A stretch of 64,000 nucleotides of DNA from the NCBI GenBank assembly GCA_022661535.1, contig JAKULF010000003.1:4960001-5024000 (forward strand), in the 5' to 3' direction. Within the stretch, counting starts at the first letter, position 1; every line of letters begins with the position of its first letter. A program made the position numbers and the translations under genes. Positions 36,047 to 50,763 of this stretch are shown in pieces. The notes under the pieces were generated by a model. It saw only the letters and a list, made by a program, of their open reading frames with translations. It was not told the DNA's origin and searched no databases. This stretch comes from Eutypa lata (lineage: Eukaryota; Ascomycota; Sordariomycetes; Xylariales; Diatrypaceae).

Positions 36047-37231
36047 ATGGCGGAAGATATGTCTATTGCTATCGAGCTAAAATTCTTGATACCATTCCTA
36101 CCCCATGGCGCAGTGGAAGAGAAGCACCGCCCTGGGCCACCGATCCAAGAGGTGGCCTATATCAAGGACACCAAGGACGTACAGGACGTCGACAGGATGA
36201 AGCTGTGGAAAGGCGCATTTTCCAGCGTCGCCAGCACTATCAAAGGGGTAGCTGGCCAAGACGCCATCACCAGTTATGAGCTGAAAGAACGTGGAGCACA
36301 AGAGTGGGATTTCTGGGCTTCTACATGGATCGTCAAGGAGTCCAAGTCTGCTGAGCCCGACAAGGAAGACCCCGACAGCAACAACTTTCTCTGGGTTCCG
36401 GTGGAAATTAACTCACCGAAGATGGCGTGGAAACACCCCGGTACGCTCAAGCGCATCGAGGCAGTGTTGAGAAATCTACGGGGGGCACACCACATCGTGT
36501 CAAACCACAGCTGCGAGGTCCACGTCCATGTGGGACGGCTAGACGGCCGACCATTCTCGCTACCTTCGCTAAAGAGAATGGCGATTCTGATATGGATGGC
36601 GGAACCGATCATGCGCAGGGTTAAAGACCCCCGGTCCCCGAACTTTGATCACACCTACACGTGGAGTTTTGCACAGCGGGATCACAGTCGGCTTGCCAAG
36701 AGAATTCGGGAGGAGAGGACCCCCCAAGCCCGCACGAGACACGAAATTGAGGGCTTGGACCATGCTTTGGTATACTACTTGCTACAGAAGAACGCCATGT
36801 TTCCGGAGCACCAGAAGGCAATTTGGCATATCTGGAGAGCTCCCTCCTACGTCGAGCTCGGCAAAATGATGTCAGGGGAGGATCGACCACACCGCCGCCT
36901 TGGATTCAACTTCAGTGCCATGGGCGAAGAGGACGAGCGAGCACGAAGAAGCCCGAAGACGGTCGAGTGCCGTTTCCTTGAGGGGGTTATTGAAGAGGGC
37001 GTGATCATTGGCTGGATAAGGATATTTGGGTCAATGGTCCAAGCTGCGCTCAACAGACAGGACGCGCAAGGTCGGTTTGCCAAGACGGTCTTGAGACTCG
37101 TGGACGATGACGACAGCCAGCAACCGTTTGCCGAGTCTTTCCAGCGACTGATGAAAGATTTAGACATAGACGATGAGACATTCAGGCCGATCGAGGAGCT
37201 GATTCGAAAGATCCACAGTGAAGGGGCGTAA
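36047..37231 (+). CDS. Divergent amidoligase-like protein
   Basis: A single-exon product of 394 residues from the ATG at 36047, where the family-like text begins (SIAIELKFLIP). Motifs in order: an IAIELKF strand equivalent to the family's GIEIEF, VEINSPKM (119-126), SCEVHVHVG (155-163), then FSLPSLKRMAILIWMAEPIMRR, and near the C-terminus TVECRFLEG followed by a hydrophobic helix, corresponding to the TIEFRQHxGT block. This is the PF12224 amidoligase layout (predicted ATP-dependent COOH-NH2 ligase). Several normally conserved residues differ: the second acidic residue of the first motif is Lys, and the late F-R-x-H is CRFLEG. Activity is therefore doubtful, or the substrate differs. The frame is also open back to 35876, which would add 57 residues without family resemblance. 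Confidence 0.75.
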   Translation: MAEDMSIAIELKFLIPFLPHGAVEEKHRPGPPIQEVAYIKDTKDVQDVDRMKLWKGAFSSVASTIKGVAGQDAITSYELKERGAQEWDFWASTWIVKESKSAEPDKEDPDSNNFLWVPVEINSPKMAWKHPGTLKRIEAVLRNLRGAHHIVSNHSCEVHVHVGRLDGRPFSLPSLKRMAILIWMAEPIMRRVKDPRSPNFDHTYTWSFAQRDHSRLAKRIREERTPQARTRHEIEGLDHALVYYLLQKNAMFPEHQKAIWHIWRAPSYVELGKMMSGEDRPHRRLGFNFSAMGEEDERARRSPKTVECRFLEGVIEEGVIIGWIRIFGSMVQAALNRQDAQGRFAKTVLRLVDDDDSQQPFAESFQRLMKDLDIDDETFRPIEELIRKIHSEGA

Positions 37232-38098
37232 GGAATGGTTCAGATGGGCGTACGGAAGATAAATCCGGAAATTTGCCTTAGCTGATTCTCTTGGTTTAGT
37301 TTTCTACATAGTATGCATGACTTCATTGCAACCGGAGCACGTGGGAACGTATTATTGTATTGACTTATTATACTATCTATAGACATTCCGCTTGATTAGT
37401 GTCCAATGATTTTCCCCTTTGGAAAGTTATCCTGTTGACCGCGTAACATTTTGGTATGCTTCCGTATAGCCTGAGACTTCATCCTAGTTAGGATGCCAGA
37501 GCCGCGTCCCCCTAAAAGTCATCTCTGGGGTCCCGATTGGATGGTTAAACCGGGTGACTGCAACTTAATTTGTGATCTTGTGCAACACACCGGGATGTCC
37601 TTGGTACATCAATAAACGGTTCCCGCTAGAATGTGGAAAAGCAAAAGTCGACGTCAATTGGAGAGAATAGCGTGGGGTTTTAGTCTATCAATTTTGTTGC
37701 GCCACTTTGATATGATAATTCAATAATCATTCTCAAATTCAATAAATGCTGCATATAATGAATTGGTGAGACAACGCCGATGATTCCCGGTCGATTTATT
37801 ATATCTACATATGTAGGTATCTATCTCGGCATTCACAAAGAATGCACTGTGCATACGTGGTGTTAGTGGAACTCACACCATAGTATATCCCGTGCCACTA
37901 TACGCACCAGCACGCAAATTATCGGCACCAGATATAGTACTTTCGCTCCGAACTGTTTCTTTTAAAGGAGCTAGCAGCCAATCTAACACCTGGAAAGCAA
38001 CGCCTGTGCATTAGACTAATGCTGTATGAACACCTAAGCTACACAATATTTGTCGCCCAAGGGTTTAAGGCGATCACGTCTAAAATTTAGAATGGCCA
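37232..38098. other. Convergent intergenic spacer
   Basis: An AT-rich spacer of 867 bp between two convergent stops. No gene or RNA is recognised. Confidence 0.5.
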
Positions 38099-39494
38099 TT
38101 ATCCAAGGCTTCTCGGGTGACGGCCCCAAGTCACAGTCCACACATACAGTCGAGGTCCATAGCCGTTGACATGAAGCCTTTTTCTTTGTTGATAAGCTGT
38201 GCACTGTTGATCATCATCGTATTGGTTACGTCCACAGGCCGTGCAACGGTGACTCCAGCTATAAGGGGTACCAAACCACTGGAACATCTATAATCAGCAA
38301 CGTCTCTTTTGGATCGGTTATGAATTGAGAATTATAAATCACGAGTTGAGGGATGAGAATCAAACGTCGCATTTACAAAAAGCAGTTCTGGATCATGCAG
38401 GAGGGCGAGTGCAAATAGCTTCAGATAAGTAAGTGGCTTACACTCATCTTCCCGACTTGTCTACCTTCGGTGCTGAGAACTTCATTGTTGGTGAGTGGAA
38501 ACCGCCACTTCACGGCCCATTCGACAATTTTCTCCATGTTGGCTTTCTGATCTTCTGAAGTTTCGAACTCGATTACCAAAGTCTTCAAATTAGGCATCTT
38601 TCGAAATGCTAACCCCCATGCTTTCAGTTTGAACTCAGGGTTACCACCCTCCACGAGCATATCATTTTGCATTTCAGATAGGTTGGTCCTGCCCTTGAAA
38701 GGATTGATTATAGGTGGATGGTTCGACTCCCAATCCCACCAATCGCTTCGACGTAACGTGATACGGATAGCTTCTATAGGATGAAACCATGTCTTATTGT
38801 CAACGATCCTCCGGAATCGGTCATGATCCTCCAACCAGAACAACTGGGTGAACAGGCGAACAGATCGTACAAGATCGCACTGGTTCACCTTAGGGACCGG
38901 TGAAGGTTTGTTCAGCTTATGTCCAAAATACTGATGAACACGAGCATCATGAGACAATGTTTGCTGCCCCGGATACGGACCACGATTGAGATAGAGGACG
39001 TGCTCCTTCTGCAATAGCGGTAAGGCATGCGCTTCGAGATACACTCCTCTACAGGTCTGCAATAAGGCAATGTCGATGATCATGGGTCTCGTATTGTCAG
39101 GACGGAGCCAGTCACCAACTGGGGTTGGTTGTTGGAAAATTGCAGGTGAGGGCTCTATCGGGAGCGCAGGGAGGGGTACAGGATCATGATCATAGCGGAC
39201 AGAAGCATCGTGAGATAGGCGCTCTGCATCAGGGGAAGGATACTCAGCTAAAGCAAATTGAAATATTAGAGTCCTGATTTCAGGAGGAATGTAGCCGTTG
39301 AGGAGCGGAGAAGATGATTGTGGATTGATCTCCTGGGTTTTAAGAAATTCATATAGGTTGAATGCTGGCCTAGCAGTCTCAGTTCGCGGGGCTGGCGGTG
39401 ATTGAGGCTCAGGCGAGGATTGGGGGGATTGGAGGGATTGATCTCCATGGCGTCGGAACGGGAGGTGAGAAAAAAGATTGCCGTAGTTAACCAT
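38099..39494 (-). CDS. Fungal protein with F-box-like N-terminal segment, unknown function
   Basis: Two exons, 39494-38442 and 38278-38099; the 163 bp phase-0 intron (GTAAGC to TTCCAG) joins GKMS to WFGTPYSW, giving 410 residues. After a Pro/Gln-rich N-terminus, an IPPEIRTLIFQFAL segment (about 67-80) resembles the start of the F-box-like domain seen in many fungal proteins of the DUF7730 type. The middle contains LQTCRGVYLEAHALPLL, typical of those proteins. The C-terminus has WAVKWRFPL and, in exon 2, a possible metal-binding CTACGRNQYDDDQQC followed by GPRLYVWTVTWG. A single-exon reading would lose the conserved tail, so the splice is needed. The function is not known. Confidence 0.8.
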
Positions 39495-40010
39495 ATTGTC
39501 GATTAATGGATAAAATGAAGGAAGAGTGAAAATTTAAAGGGACGGGAGCGTTTCATGCAACTTCCATACCTTAAATACAAAGAATATTCGAATGGTAATT
39601 ACCTATGTACTTAGAGGTATGTAGTTGCTGACAACTCTCCAACTAATGTTAGTCAGGGGGACAAACATTCCTTAATACTCGATGATTCATAGTGAGAACT
39701 AACTACCAACATCTTATGCAATACAACCCCGGGTAACCCCAGGCAAACACTGCGCCACTTAACTACCTTTAATCACTAGCCACAGAAAGTGGAATAGCAC
39801 CTCTAGCCACAGCAATCAGAGCTTAGCGGCTAGTTAACTACCTCCAGATGTCTTTAGTTACTTACGTAGGTCGTATTTGTCGCGACTTGATTCTCTAAAA
39901 TTTATCATTCCCACAAGATCTTCAACGCTTCTCCCCGTCAACACTGTCGCTTATTGAAATCACTGCAACCCTGATCTCTCCCTTCCTTACGAAATTTCAT
40001 ATACTTCAAT
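39495..40010. promoter_or_regulatory. Divergent promoter between F-box-like gene and CEF1
   Basis: 516 bp between two divergent starts; a bidirectional promoter is implied. No further element can be named with confidence. Confidence 0.5.
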
Positions 40011-42554
<2,544 letters not shown>

Positions 42555-42922
42555 AGAAAGGGGCGGGAAATACGTGTATAACCAATCAACCATTACCATG
42601 TGATATATTATTAATACCTAGAGATAACCCAAGAACGATAACATTTCGGTTGTCTCAGCCAGGACCGAACACCAGCAGTGCATCCAGAGAATCCAACAAT
42701 ATGCCGAAAATAACTTTTCTTAATCCAATCTTCCTTATAGTTCCCAAAAAACATTGCCCAATATCCAAAACACAATGCGAGTTCTTTTTCCTTTCCTGTC
42801 TTCTTCCCCTTTTTCTTTTCTTCTCGTCTCCTCTTCACCCCCAAACTCATTTCCCGTCTACATCATATCAGATGCCTATGTACCTACCTAGGTACCTACT
42901 TACCTCAACTATCGTTACCTAC
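42555..42922. other. Convergent intergenic spacer
   Basis: 368 bp between the stops of CEF1 and the MFS transporter. Pyrimidine-rich around 42780-42850. Includes a TACCTAGG-type short repeat near 42880. No gene is seen. Confidence 0.5.
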
Positions 42923-45900
42923 CTACTTCTTCTCCCCCAACCTCGGCAGCCTTACCGGGATAATCAACAACACGCTAACAACCGCAAAAGCAATACAGCA
43001 CACGAACGTAACGCGCACAGCGGCCTCGTAGCTCCGCACGACCTGCTCCCGGACCTCCAAATCGGCAATCTGTGCGACGGCCTCGACGCTCTCGCGCACC
43101 TTCTCGATCAGCTTCGCCTTCCACTCGGCATCATGCCCGTCTTCACCACCACCACCACCAACACCACCACCACCACCACCATCAGCGACGACGAACAGGG
43201 TCAGGTATCTGAGCAGCGCGTTCTGGAGGACCAGGCTACTAGCTGCGATACCCAGGACGCTGCCGAGCGCCCGCCACAGCATCAAGGTGCTGGTGATGAC
43301 GGCCTGGTCGCGCTGCTCCGACGCCGCCAGCACCGCCAGGAACGTGCCGGGGAATTGGAACCCCTGCCCCATCGAGGCCGGCGTCAAGCACAGCAGGTAC
43401 GCGGCCACGGGCCAGCCTCGGCGCATCGTCGAGAGCACGATCGTGCCGACGAGGTAGAGCCCCGTCCCGAGGGTGAGGGGCCACTTCAGGCGCCGCGTCC
43501 ACGTGATCAGGAACCCCGTCATGGTTCCGCATATGGACGCGATCGCCGTGGGGACCACGAGGTAGAGACCTGACACGGTGGCGGATCGGAGGAGGACGGC
43601 TTGGAAAAATAGGGGGCTGTTTTTGGGGTTTGTTTGTTTGTTACGTTAATATCATGGGGGTGCGGGGAATAAAAGGGGTTGGTTGGGTGTTTTTGGGGGG
43701 ATGTTGGTTAGTTGCGAGGTTGGATGAAATTGGGGAAAAGAAAGGAAGGTGTGGTTAGCGGATTGGCTATAGGTACTTACGCGTTGAAGAGGATGGCGTT
43801 CAGCAAAAACGACGCGATGAAGTTGGCGAAGATGATGTTGGCCCGCGGCGAGCTGTGCAAAAGCTCGAGCGGCATGATCGGTCGCTTTACTCGGCTCTCC
43901 ACCCAGAGGCAGGCCGGGAAACATACGCCGGATATGACCAGCGAGGCTATGGTAAATGGGTGGGACCCTTGATGGAATTGTGAGCTTGACTCGGCCCTTC
44001 ATGAATGCAGAAGGTATGTGTATATGAATGAACATCATTATTGCTTACATGGCAGCACGTTACCACCCAGATTCTGTCAAGTCTATTAGCTTCAACATGC
44101 AACGGAAAAGAATATATGTCCTATATATATACATATAGACACGGAGGAAGTATAATCGAGTCTTGACTTACCAACCCCAAAATCATGAACGTGATAGACG
44201 TAGTCAGCAGCAGGGACCCCCCGAAGTCGAAGGCTTTCATAGCCTCGACCAGGGTCTCCCGCTTGCCGACCAGGCCCAGGTCCGGGGGGATTACCCAGGC
44301 TGTGACGCAGAGCGTGATCGCGATCGGGAACACTTGGATCCCGAACTCCCACCTCCAGCCGAGCTTGTCGGCCATTAGGCCGCCTAGGGCTGCGCCAGAC
44401 GCGGCCGCGATGCCGTAGACGATGTTGACGTAGCTTTGGTAGGCTCCCCGGCGCCTAGCAGATATGTTCGAGTTAGTCGCCGTTTCTTTCCTTTCTTCTC
44501 TCTCCCCCCACCCCCAAGAAGGGAATAAAGACATCAGCGATGTCCCCTCTAAACTTTCTCCGTTGACTCGAATATACGCGCACAAGACAAAAAAAAAATC
44601 ACATCTACCTAGGCGTATTCATCACGAGGCTTGTCTAGTCTATTTCCACTTACTCAATAGGTACGAGATCACTAATCTGCTTTATATTAACACATGATTC
44701 TGAACATGTCTCGTGGAAATATTTCGGGTAGAAGACATTATAAGACATAACTATTGTGTGTTACGAAGGAGCGGTATACGTACTGCGAACAAATTAGCAT
44801 TTCTTCCTCTTCTTCTTCTTCTCTAACTCCATATCAGAAAAACAAACAAAAATGACCCAAAAAAAGCGGAAGAAGAAAAGAAAGGGAAATACAAGTACGC
44901 ACCCAAAATATTACCCAGCGCCATCATGCCGCCAGCGCCGAGCCCGCAGACGGCGCGCGCGACGATGAAGCTCGTCATGCTCTGCGCGAGGGCGCACCAG
45001 AGGGTGGCGACGCCGAAGATGGCCATGGTGACGAGGTAGGGGGCGCGGCGGCCGAGGGAGTCGGACAGCCGGCCCACCATGGGCTGGAAGGCCGTGTTGG
45101 TCAGCAGGAAGGCCGTCGACAGCCAGGACGCGCTGTTGGAGCTCCGGAAGTACGACGTGATGACCGGGTGCGACGACGCCATGATGGTCCCGTCGAAGCA
45201 CGCCAGGAAGTACGTCGCCATGATCCCGATGAAGATCGCCCAGAACCGGCGGTGGTCCGTATCGATTAGGAATTCTCTCTTCTGGGGCTGCTGCGGGTTG
45301 TGGTGATGGTGGTGCTTCTTCGCATCTCCGTTGCTGTTGCCATTACTTACCGTGACCAGAAGAGGACCTGATTCGATGTCGATATTATCAACATCCACGT
45401 CACGGTCCCCATAGTCGTTTCCACTGTTACTGCTGTTGCTGCTACTGCTCAGCGACGAGGAGGCCTCCTCGAACAATACTGACCCTGGCTCCCCAGCAAC
45501 CACAGAGTCGAGGTTCAGCCTCCCGCCATGCTGCTCGTCATGCACCACGTGCGACAGCCGTCTTCCACTGCTGTCCCCCGATTGGCTCCGGTTTAGAAGC
45601 ATCGCCGACTCCATGACCTCGGGGGCGAGCCCAGACGGGATCGAGGAGAAGCTACGGGCGAGATACAAATCCGCCTCGCTGCTGGGATCAAAACCCTCCC
45701 CATCACCGCTATGGTGGTGGTGGTGGTGGTGATGGTGGGAGTGTGAGTGGGAGACACCAATGGGAGCCGCATGACTCCCATTAGCCCCGAAGTCCCGGGG
45801 CTCTCCCACGGAGAGCAGCGGCGTCCGCTCGCTCGTCGCCGCCGGAGGCTCAGCATCGTCGTCATGCGGGGCGGTGGTGGATGTGGAGGCCCGCGGCGAT

Positions 45901-45944
45901 GGGTCCGGGGAGGGAGACTTTCGTAGCGCTTTAGTGTCCGCCAT
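42923..45944 (-). CDS. MFS transporter (DHA2/vacuolar amino-acid type) with His-rich N-terminus
   Basis: I read six exons: 45944-44903, 44676-44654 (23 nt), 44454-44172, 44073-44049 (25 nt), 43967-43781 and 43616-42923, giving about 750 residues. A 230-residue hydrophilic N-terminus carries ERTPLL, a run of nine His and acidic/Ser tracts. The MFS core follows, with LACFDGTIMASSHPVI, SWLSTAFLLTNTAFQP, the loop GRLSDSLGRRAPY, and ISDLVPIERRGAYQSYVNI (from the 23 nt exon), NLGGNVLPWSHPF (from the 25 nt exon) and LFNAPLFFQAV. This resembles Fnx1/Vba vacuolar basic amino-acid transporters. One problem: the first exon ends in phase 1 with its GTGCGT donor, but the 23 nt exon needs phase 0, so either another splice form is used or one base is extra. 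The His run may bind zinc (inference). Confidence 0.82.
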
Positions 45945-47109
45945 AGCTGGTCAAACTGTGTATAGAAATTTTGAACTAATACATAGAAAGGCTGGTTTGA
46001 AAAAAAAAAGAAGAAAACGGCGCCAGTTGGTCCTACTCAATTTATGCGGTATTGGGTATGACCAAGGAAAGTGGATAGGGAGGGTTGGTGCAATGGAACC
46101 TTCGCCCCGCCGAAACGAACGGTTCATGTAAGTATCGCCGTTAAAAGTAGTTAGTTAGTATGCTGTACCCCTACCATGTGGTCTCTTATGGTATTAAATC
46201 TTTCAATGATGTATAATGATCTCAATATAGTGTATCTGAGCCAACGTCTAGTTCTATGGCAGTAATAGACTGAGGGGAAGAAGAAGAGAGGGAGTAAGCC
46301 GGAAATCCATGTTACGCAATTGGATCATGTGGCTTGCAAAATGGAGGTTAAGAGGCAGACAGGCATACAATAACGGGCCTCTTAACGCGCGGACGAAAAT
46401 GGATGATGGTGTGCTGCTGCTGCTGCAAGTTGCAGGATTAGGACATCCGGCACCGGCACCGGGGGCTGTCGAGTCAGACTACCTTACATTAGTAATTTCG
46501 TTACCGGGTCGGGAATGCTGTCCCCGATTGGATTCATCTGCACCGCGACGATCATTCTCAGCCCTACGTACGGTGAGTCTTCAGGGACAACTTTTCTTCT
46601 TTTTCTTTCATTGATGAGGGCCAATATTTCGTGATTGGGAGTATCCACCCTCTCCAACACCGCTATTTCCGTTCGAAGAAACCGGTGACGCTTCAAAAGC
46701 GGACCGGCAATATCATAATGTGCGAATAGCTTGCCACGTAGTTACACGCAGTCTTTAAAAAAAGACTCGTAGACGTTCTGAAAAGGGGTCACATTCCACA
46801 ACGGCTGCATTCAAGCCATATTGGGTCGTTCAAGTGCAACAGCACTGGAACCTGCATAGATCAGACAGGTACTAAGAGTTATTTAAAGGTCAACGCCAAT
46901 TATTGTGATTGTCTTATACGATAAGTAACCTCTAATACAAATGCAAGTCTTGATTTCGTAAGTATTATACTAGTATCCGTCTCGAACTCAGGTCTCTCTG
47001 AATGGAATGGGCACAAGCATAGTGTAGACGGTTTGCATACATCCACCAGACCGGCGATATTCCGGATCGTTCCGTCGAAATATATACAAAACCCAACTAA
47101 TACTCTGAT
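45945..47109. other. Intergenic region, no gene seen
   Basis: About 1.17 kb upstream of the MFS gene and downstream of the hexokinase-like gene, both on the minus strand. The MFS promoter should be here. Plus-strand frames at 45874-46131 and 46309-46614 are not supported. Confidence 0.5.
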
Positions 47110-48887
47110 TTAGATATCTCTGGAAGCTGCCTGCATCGCGGCACCGCACAAGACGCCCGCGCCGATAATCCCTCCATCGTGACAAGGGCTCAAGACGACT
47201 TTCACCGGAGGCTTATCGTCGAACTCGGACTTAAGGATGCTGTCCATGAAATGTTGGCAATCTGCGAGATAGTCCTGGAAGTGGCTGATGCAACCCCCTG
47301 TGTATCCTACACTCAGTACCACTTCATCTCCTAGTTCCTTTTTCGGGACAGAATCGTTGGATTTATCTTGTAAGGGACCTCGCGGGAGTGGGACCTCTTC
47401 AGCACAGGCCAGCAGTCCGATTATACCGGCAGCAACGATCCCGGCTGCCCTAAGTTCAATGGCCTTTGCAATATCATATAGAGCCATTGCAATATCTTCC
47501 GACCATTGGAAAGATGGTTTAGCAGTAGAAGGTGGAAATTCACTTTCGAGCTTCTGAAGAAGTAGTGGAGCTTCAGGGGGCCGGAAGTGACTCAGAAAGG
47601 TTGTTGTCAATCCAAATCTCTGTGACAGCGTCGAAGGTAATATGTCTTCCGTATAGTTCAAGTGAGACTGGAGATAATCGAGTAAAATGAGTCGCCCGAG
47701 CTCACCCAGATATCTCCCAGCTGTCATGTATTCAAGGGGTTGAAACCCAGGCTTCTCTCCCTCAGAGTCAAGCTGAGTATCCCATTTACTGACCAGACCG
47801 AGTTTGTGTAACGCTGGAGCTGTACCGTTAATGCTCCACTCTGTGTTCACGGCGATTTTCAGGTCTTCTATAGGATCCCCATTTAGGCCTCTCACTTTCT
47901 CTGGCAGCTTGCCCTGGCCTAGAATACGCTTCGGAAGAGAGATGGTCGCGTTGCTGCCGGTGCCGCAAATAAGACCCATCGCTGCTTTGTGAATCTTATC
48001 CTCCTGAGATTGGTAGATGAAAGATACTAATGTTGCGACAGAGTCGTTTAAAATTGCTGTAACATTTATCGGTGGGAGGTCCGGAGCTCTTGCCTTTTCA
48101 TAACCATTTACTAAATAGGTTCCAAGGTCTAAGTTCGACGAGACAACAAACCCTTTCCCCATAGACATAAGGGTAGCCTCGGAAATAGTATTTTGCTGCA
48201 TGGGAAAGGAGAAGGTAACTCCTATTGGGAGTGGAATGTCCCGAGGTAGCTGAAGGACCTCACATCCCTCTCGTACAACTTCAGCGATGCAGGCGCCTAT
48301 CCAGGCAAATAGCTCGTTGGCGTGTTGACTCTTGAGATTTTCCGAGATCGGCCACGATTTTTCAAAAAGCTGTCGAACACGAGACTGTTGTTCATCAATA
48401 GTTTGGTTTAACTTAAAAGCATATTCATCACCCCCAAGGAGCTCAATGAAGTCAACTCTCAAATTAGTCCCACCACTGCGAAAGTTAGCCGGATCCTATC
48501 TCAATATATCACTTGATTGACGCGTACATATCGATGGCGAGAAACCTAGGAAAATGTTAGCTCAAGCGTCATAAGAGGTTATTTCAACCCTTGCAATTAT
48601 AAGATTGACTCTAGATAGAGGGGCTTGTATATTTTAGATGATAGATATACATAGGTATGTATAATTAGGAATCTAAGCTTAGGTACGTACCGCCCCTTTT
48701 CCTGTCCAGCTTTAGGACGTAAAATAGATTCAGCAATCGGTGTTGGAAGGAACTGCTCCATCGAATCAGCAGCTAATCGCTGAAAGGTCCCGTGAAGCTC
48801 TCTTGATAGTGCTACTGCCGTTTTGGTGTCCATATGGAGAGGCCGGAGGAAGTCACCCATACTGGACTTCTGAGATTTAGTTGCCAT
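47110..48887 (-). CDS. Atypical hexokinase-family protein
   Basis: Three exons, 48887-48691, 48545-48528 (18 nt) and 48475-47110, with introns of 145 and 52 bp; 526 residues from the ATG at 48887. The 18 nt exon is needed to build the phosphate loop FLAIDIGGTNLRV; without it the frame breaks. Other hexokinase motifs: VTFSFPMQQ, LNDSVATLVSF (catalytic Asp), GLICGTGSNA (second phosphate loop), VNTEWSING and EYMTAGRYLGELGRL. The usual TKGF is GKGF, and other positions differ from glycolytic hexokinase, so this is likely one of the extra fungal hexokinase-like proteins whose role may be regulatory rather than glycolytic. The frame stays open upstream to a possible acceptor near 49045, so an extra 5' exon is possible; no ATG is seen directly upstream. 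Confidence 0.8.
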
Positions 48888-50763
48888 GGTAGCTATGCGC
48901 TGGAAGACGACTGAACTTAAACGTGATATCTCGGTATGCGCGTTCCCGAAGAACCAGCTTTTGGCCTTTAATATCCTAGAGCCTCCGCTAGCTTGAGATA
49001 TCAAGGCCTCCAATTCCGTTTCTTTGTCGAAAGGGCGAGCAAACTTAAGACCTGCTCAATCGGAGTGTATACCTAAGTAGGTAGAGATGAGGTATGCCTG
49101 CAGACTTATGAAAATCCGCTACAGAGCTGGAATGGCCAGTCTCGTTAAATTCAAAGGCAAGCACCGCGCCAGCTCTTCCAATAGATGGCCTCGTCACAGA
49201 AAGTGAAAGAAGAAGCTGAAAGGTAGGCGTTGTGAAAAGATATTAATAGGCAATATACACCAAGGCAAGCAATCAAGCAAGCAAGCAAGGCTTTTACCCG
49301 GCACAGTCTAGTATGCGTTCTGATTGGCTTGTACCAAAATTTGCTGGCAACGTATCCCCCGAATAAACAATGACTGTTGTTGTTACACGGTCGTTCTGAT
49401 TGTATAACCACCATATCAGTCATAGTACCACTTGGACAGCTGTACATACTTAGGTCAGCGCATGTATCAGGATTCAGAGTACATAGGTAGGTAAGTGATG
49501 AAACAGTCTGGTGACTCAACAGGTAATATGCCAACGAAGTGAATTAACAAAGTGAATTATACCATTGCCACTGACCGTATTGATACGAGATTATGTGCGC
49601 TTCGGACGAAGCCATTGAGTTTGGTGACTGTGCCCTAGGTACATGTAGTAAGTGACTCGCCGCCTAGTGGGTACCTGTTAGGTAGGAAGTAGGTAGGCTT
49701 TCTACATGGAGATATTGACTTACGAAGATGCTTATGGCACGTATAGTCTCATTCTTGCGAGTTGTTGTAAGAGTTGACATGTGAAATACTTCTTAGGGAT
49801 ATGTAGTAGTAGTAGTAGTAGTAGTAGTAATAGTAATAATACCTGCTAATAACCACCTTTTAGGTAAGCTCTATCACATTTGCGATTGACAGCCACGTAA
49901 CGTAACTTGGTGTTTCTTTTCCCTAGTGGGGTTATCTTAAGGCTCCCTCTTTCGGGAAGGAAATGCAACGGTATCTCAAGGAGCCAAGGAAGAGCGTTAG
50001 AATTTCCTGGCAGTGGAGCACAGACTACGAAGTAGTGCCCAGGTGGCCCCCATTTAACGTTGAAGTCATGCAAGCAAGCAAGTCATAGCATGGCGAATTC
50101 GATCTTTAACGTTAGATTCAAGTTACCCAACTTAACGTAACAGCTAACATGTACGATTACCTTGGGTACCTACTTAAGGTATGCTATGTAGGTACGGGTA
50201 CGAAGTATTGTCACGCGATATGTAGTGCCGTTTCTACAAGGTTATATAGGACTCTATAGCGGCAGGTATCAATCACTAGTATCTCCGTGGTATCTAGTAA
50301 ATCATGATTGCTATAGATATTTGCATTGAATCGGTAAATCTCTTTCAGATAATGCCGATAGTTGTGTCATCTTGACTACCTCCTAACTAATGTAGGTTGA
50401 CTGGTTCACGTTCATGAGATGATGAGATGAGGGGCAATATCAATGGACTCCAAACATGGCTTAGGTCAAGGAAGCTACGTAGAGTTAGGGATTACCTCTT
50501 GGGAAGTTAGGGCCACTCACAGATGACCTCTCTACTTTGGGAAAAGCGCCTTCTTTGCATAATCGATAGGACGATGTCCTCTTGGCATTACTTTTCTGTA
50601 GGCCGTTCAGCCTATGTGAACCTTAAGCACTGCCAATTTCAAGGTCTAGTCTCCTCTTAATTTGTTGCTTCTATTAAGTCGTCATTTTCTTGTCCTAAGG
50701 CGTTTGTTTCTTCTTATTCCGCATTTAATCTATCTTTTTTTTTTTTTGGTTCCTAAGTTAAAT
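48888..50763. other. Divergent intergenic region, no gene seen
   Basis: About 1.9 kb between the hexokinase-like gene and the GILT-like gene. It includes a GTA/TAG microsatellite and several TACCTAGG-type short repeats. The minus-strand frame at 49151-49534 has no family resemblance, though it could hide a 5' exon of the hexokinase-like gene. Confidence 0.5.
49804..49840. repeat. (TAG/GTA)n microsatellite
   Basis: About nine near-perfect GTA units, decaying into TAATAGTAATAATA at the 3' side, in the divergent spacer between the hexokinase-like and GILT-like genes. Confidence 0.9.

Noticed and set aside
49151..49534. Minus-strand frame of 127 codons upstream of the hexokinase-like gene
   Set aside because: No family resemblance. 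It might contain an upstream exon, but I could not find a convincing donor and ATG.
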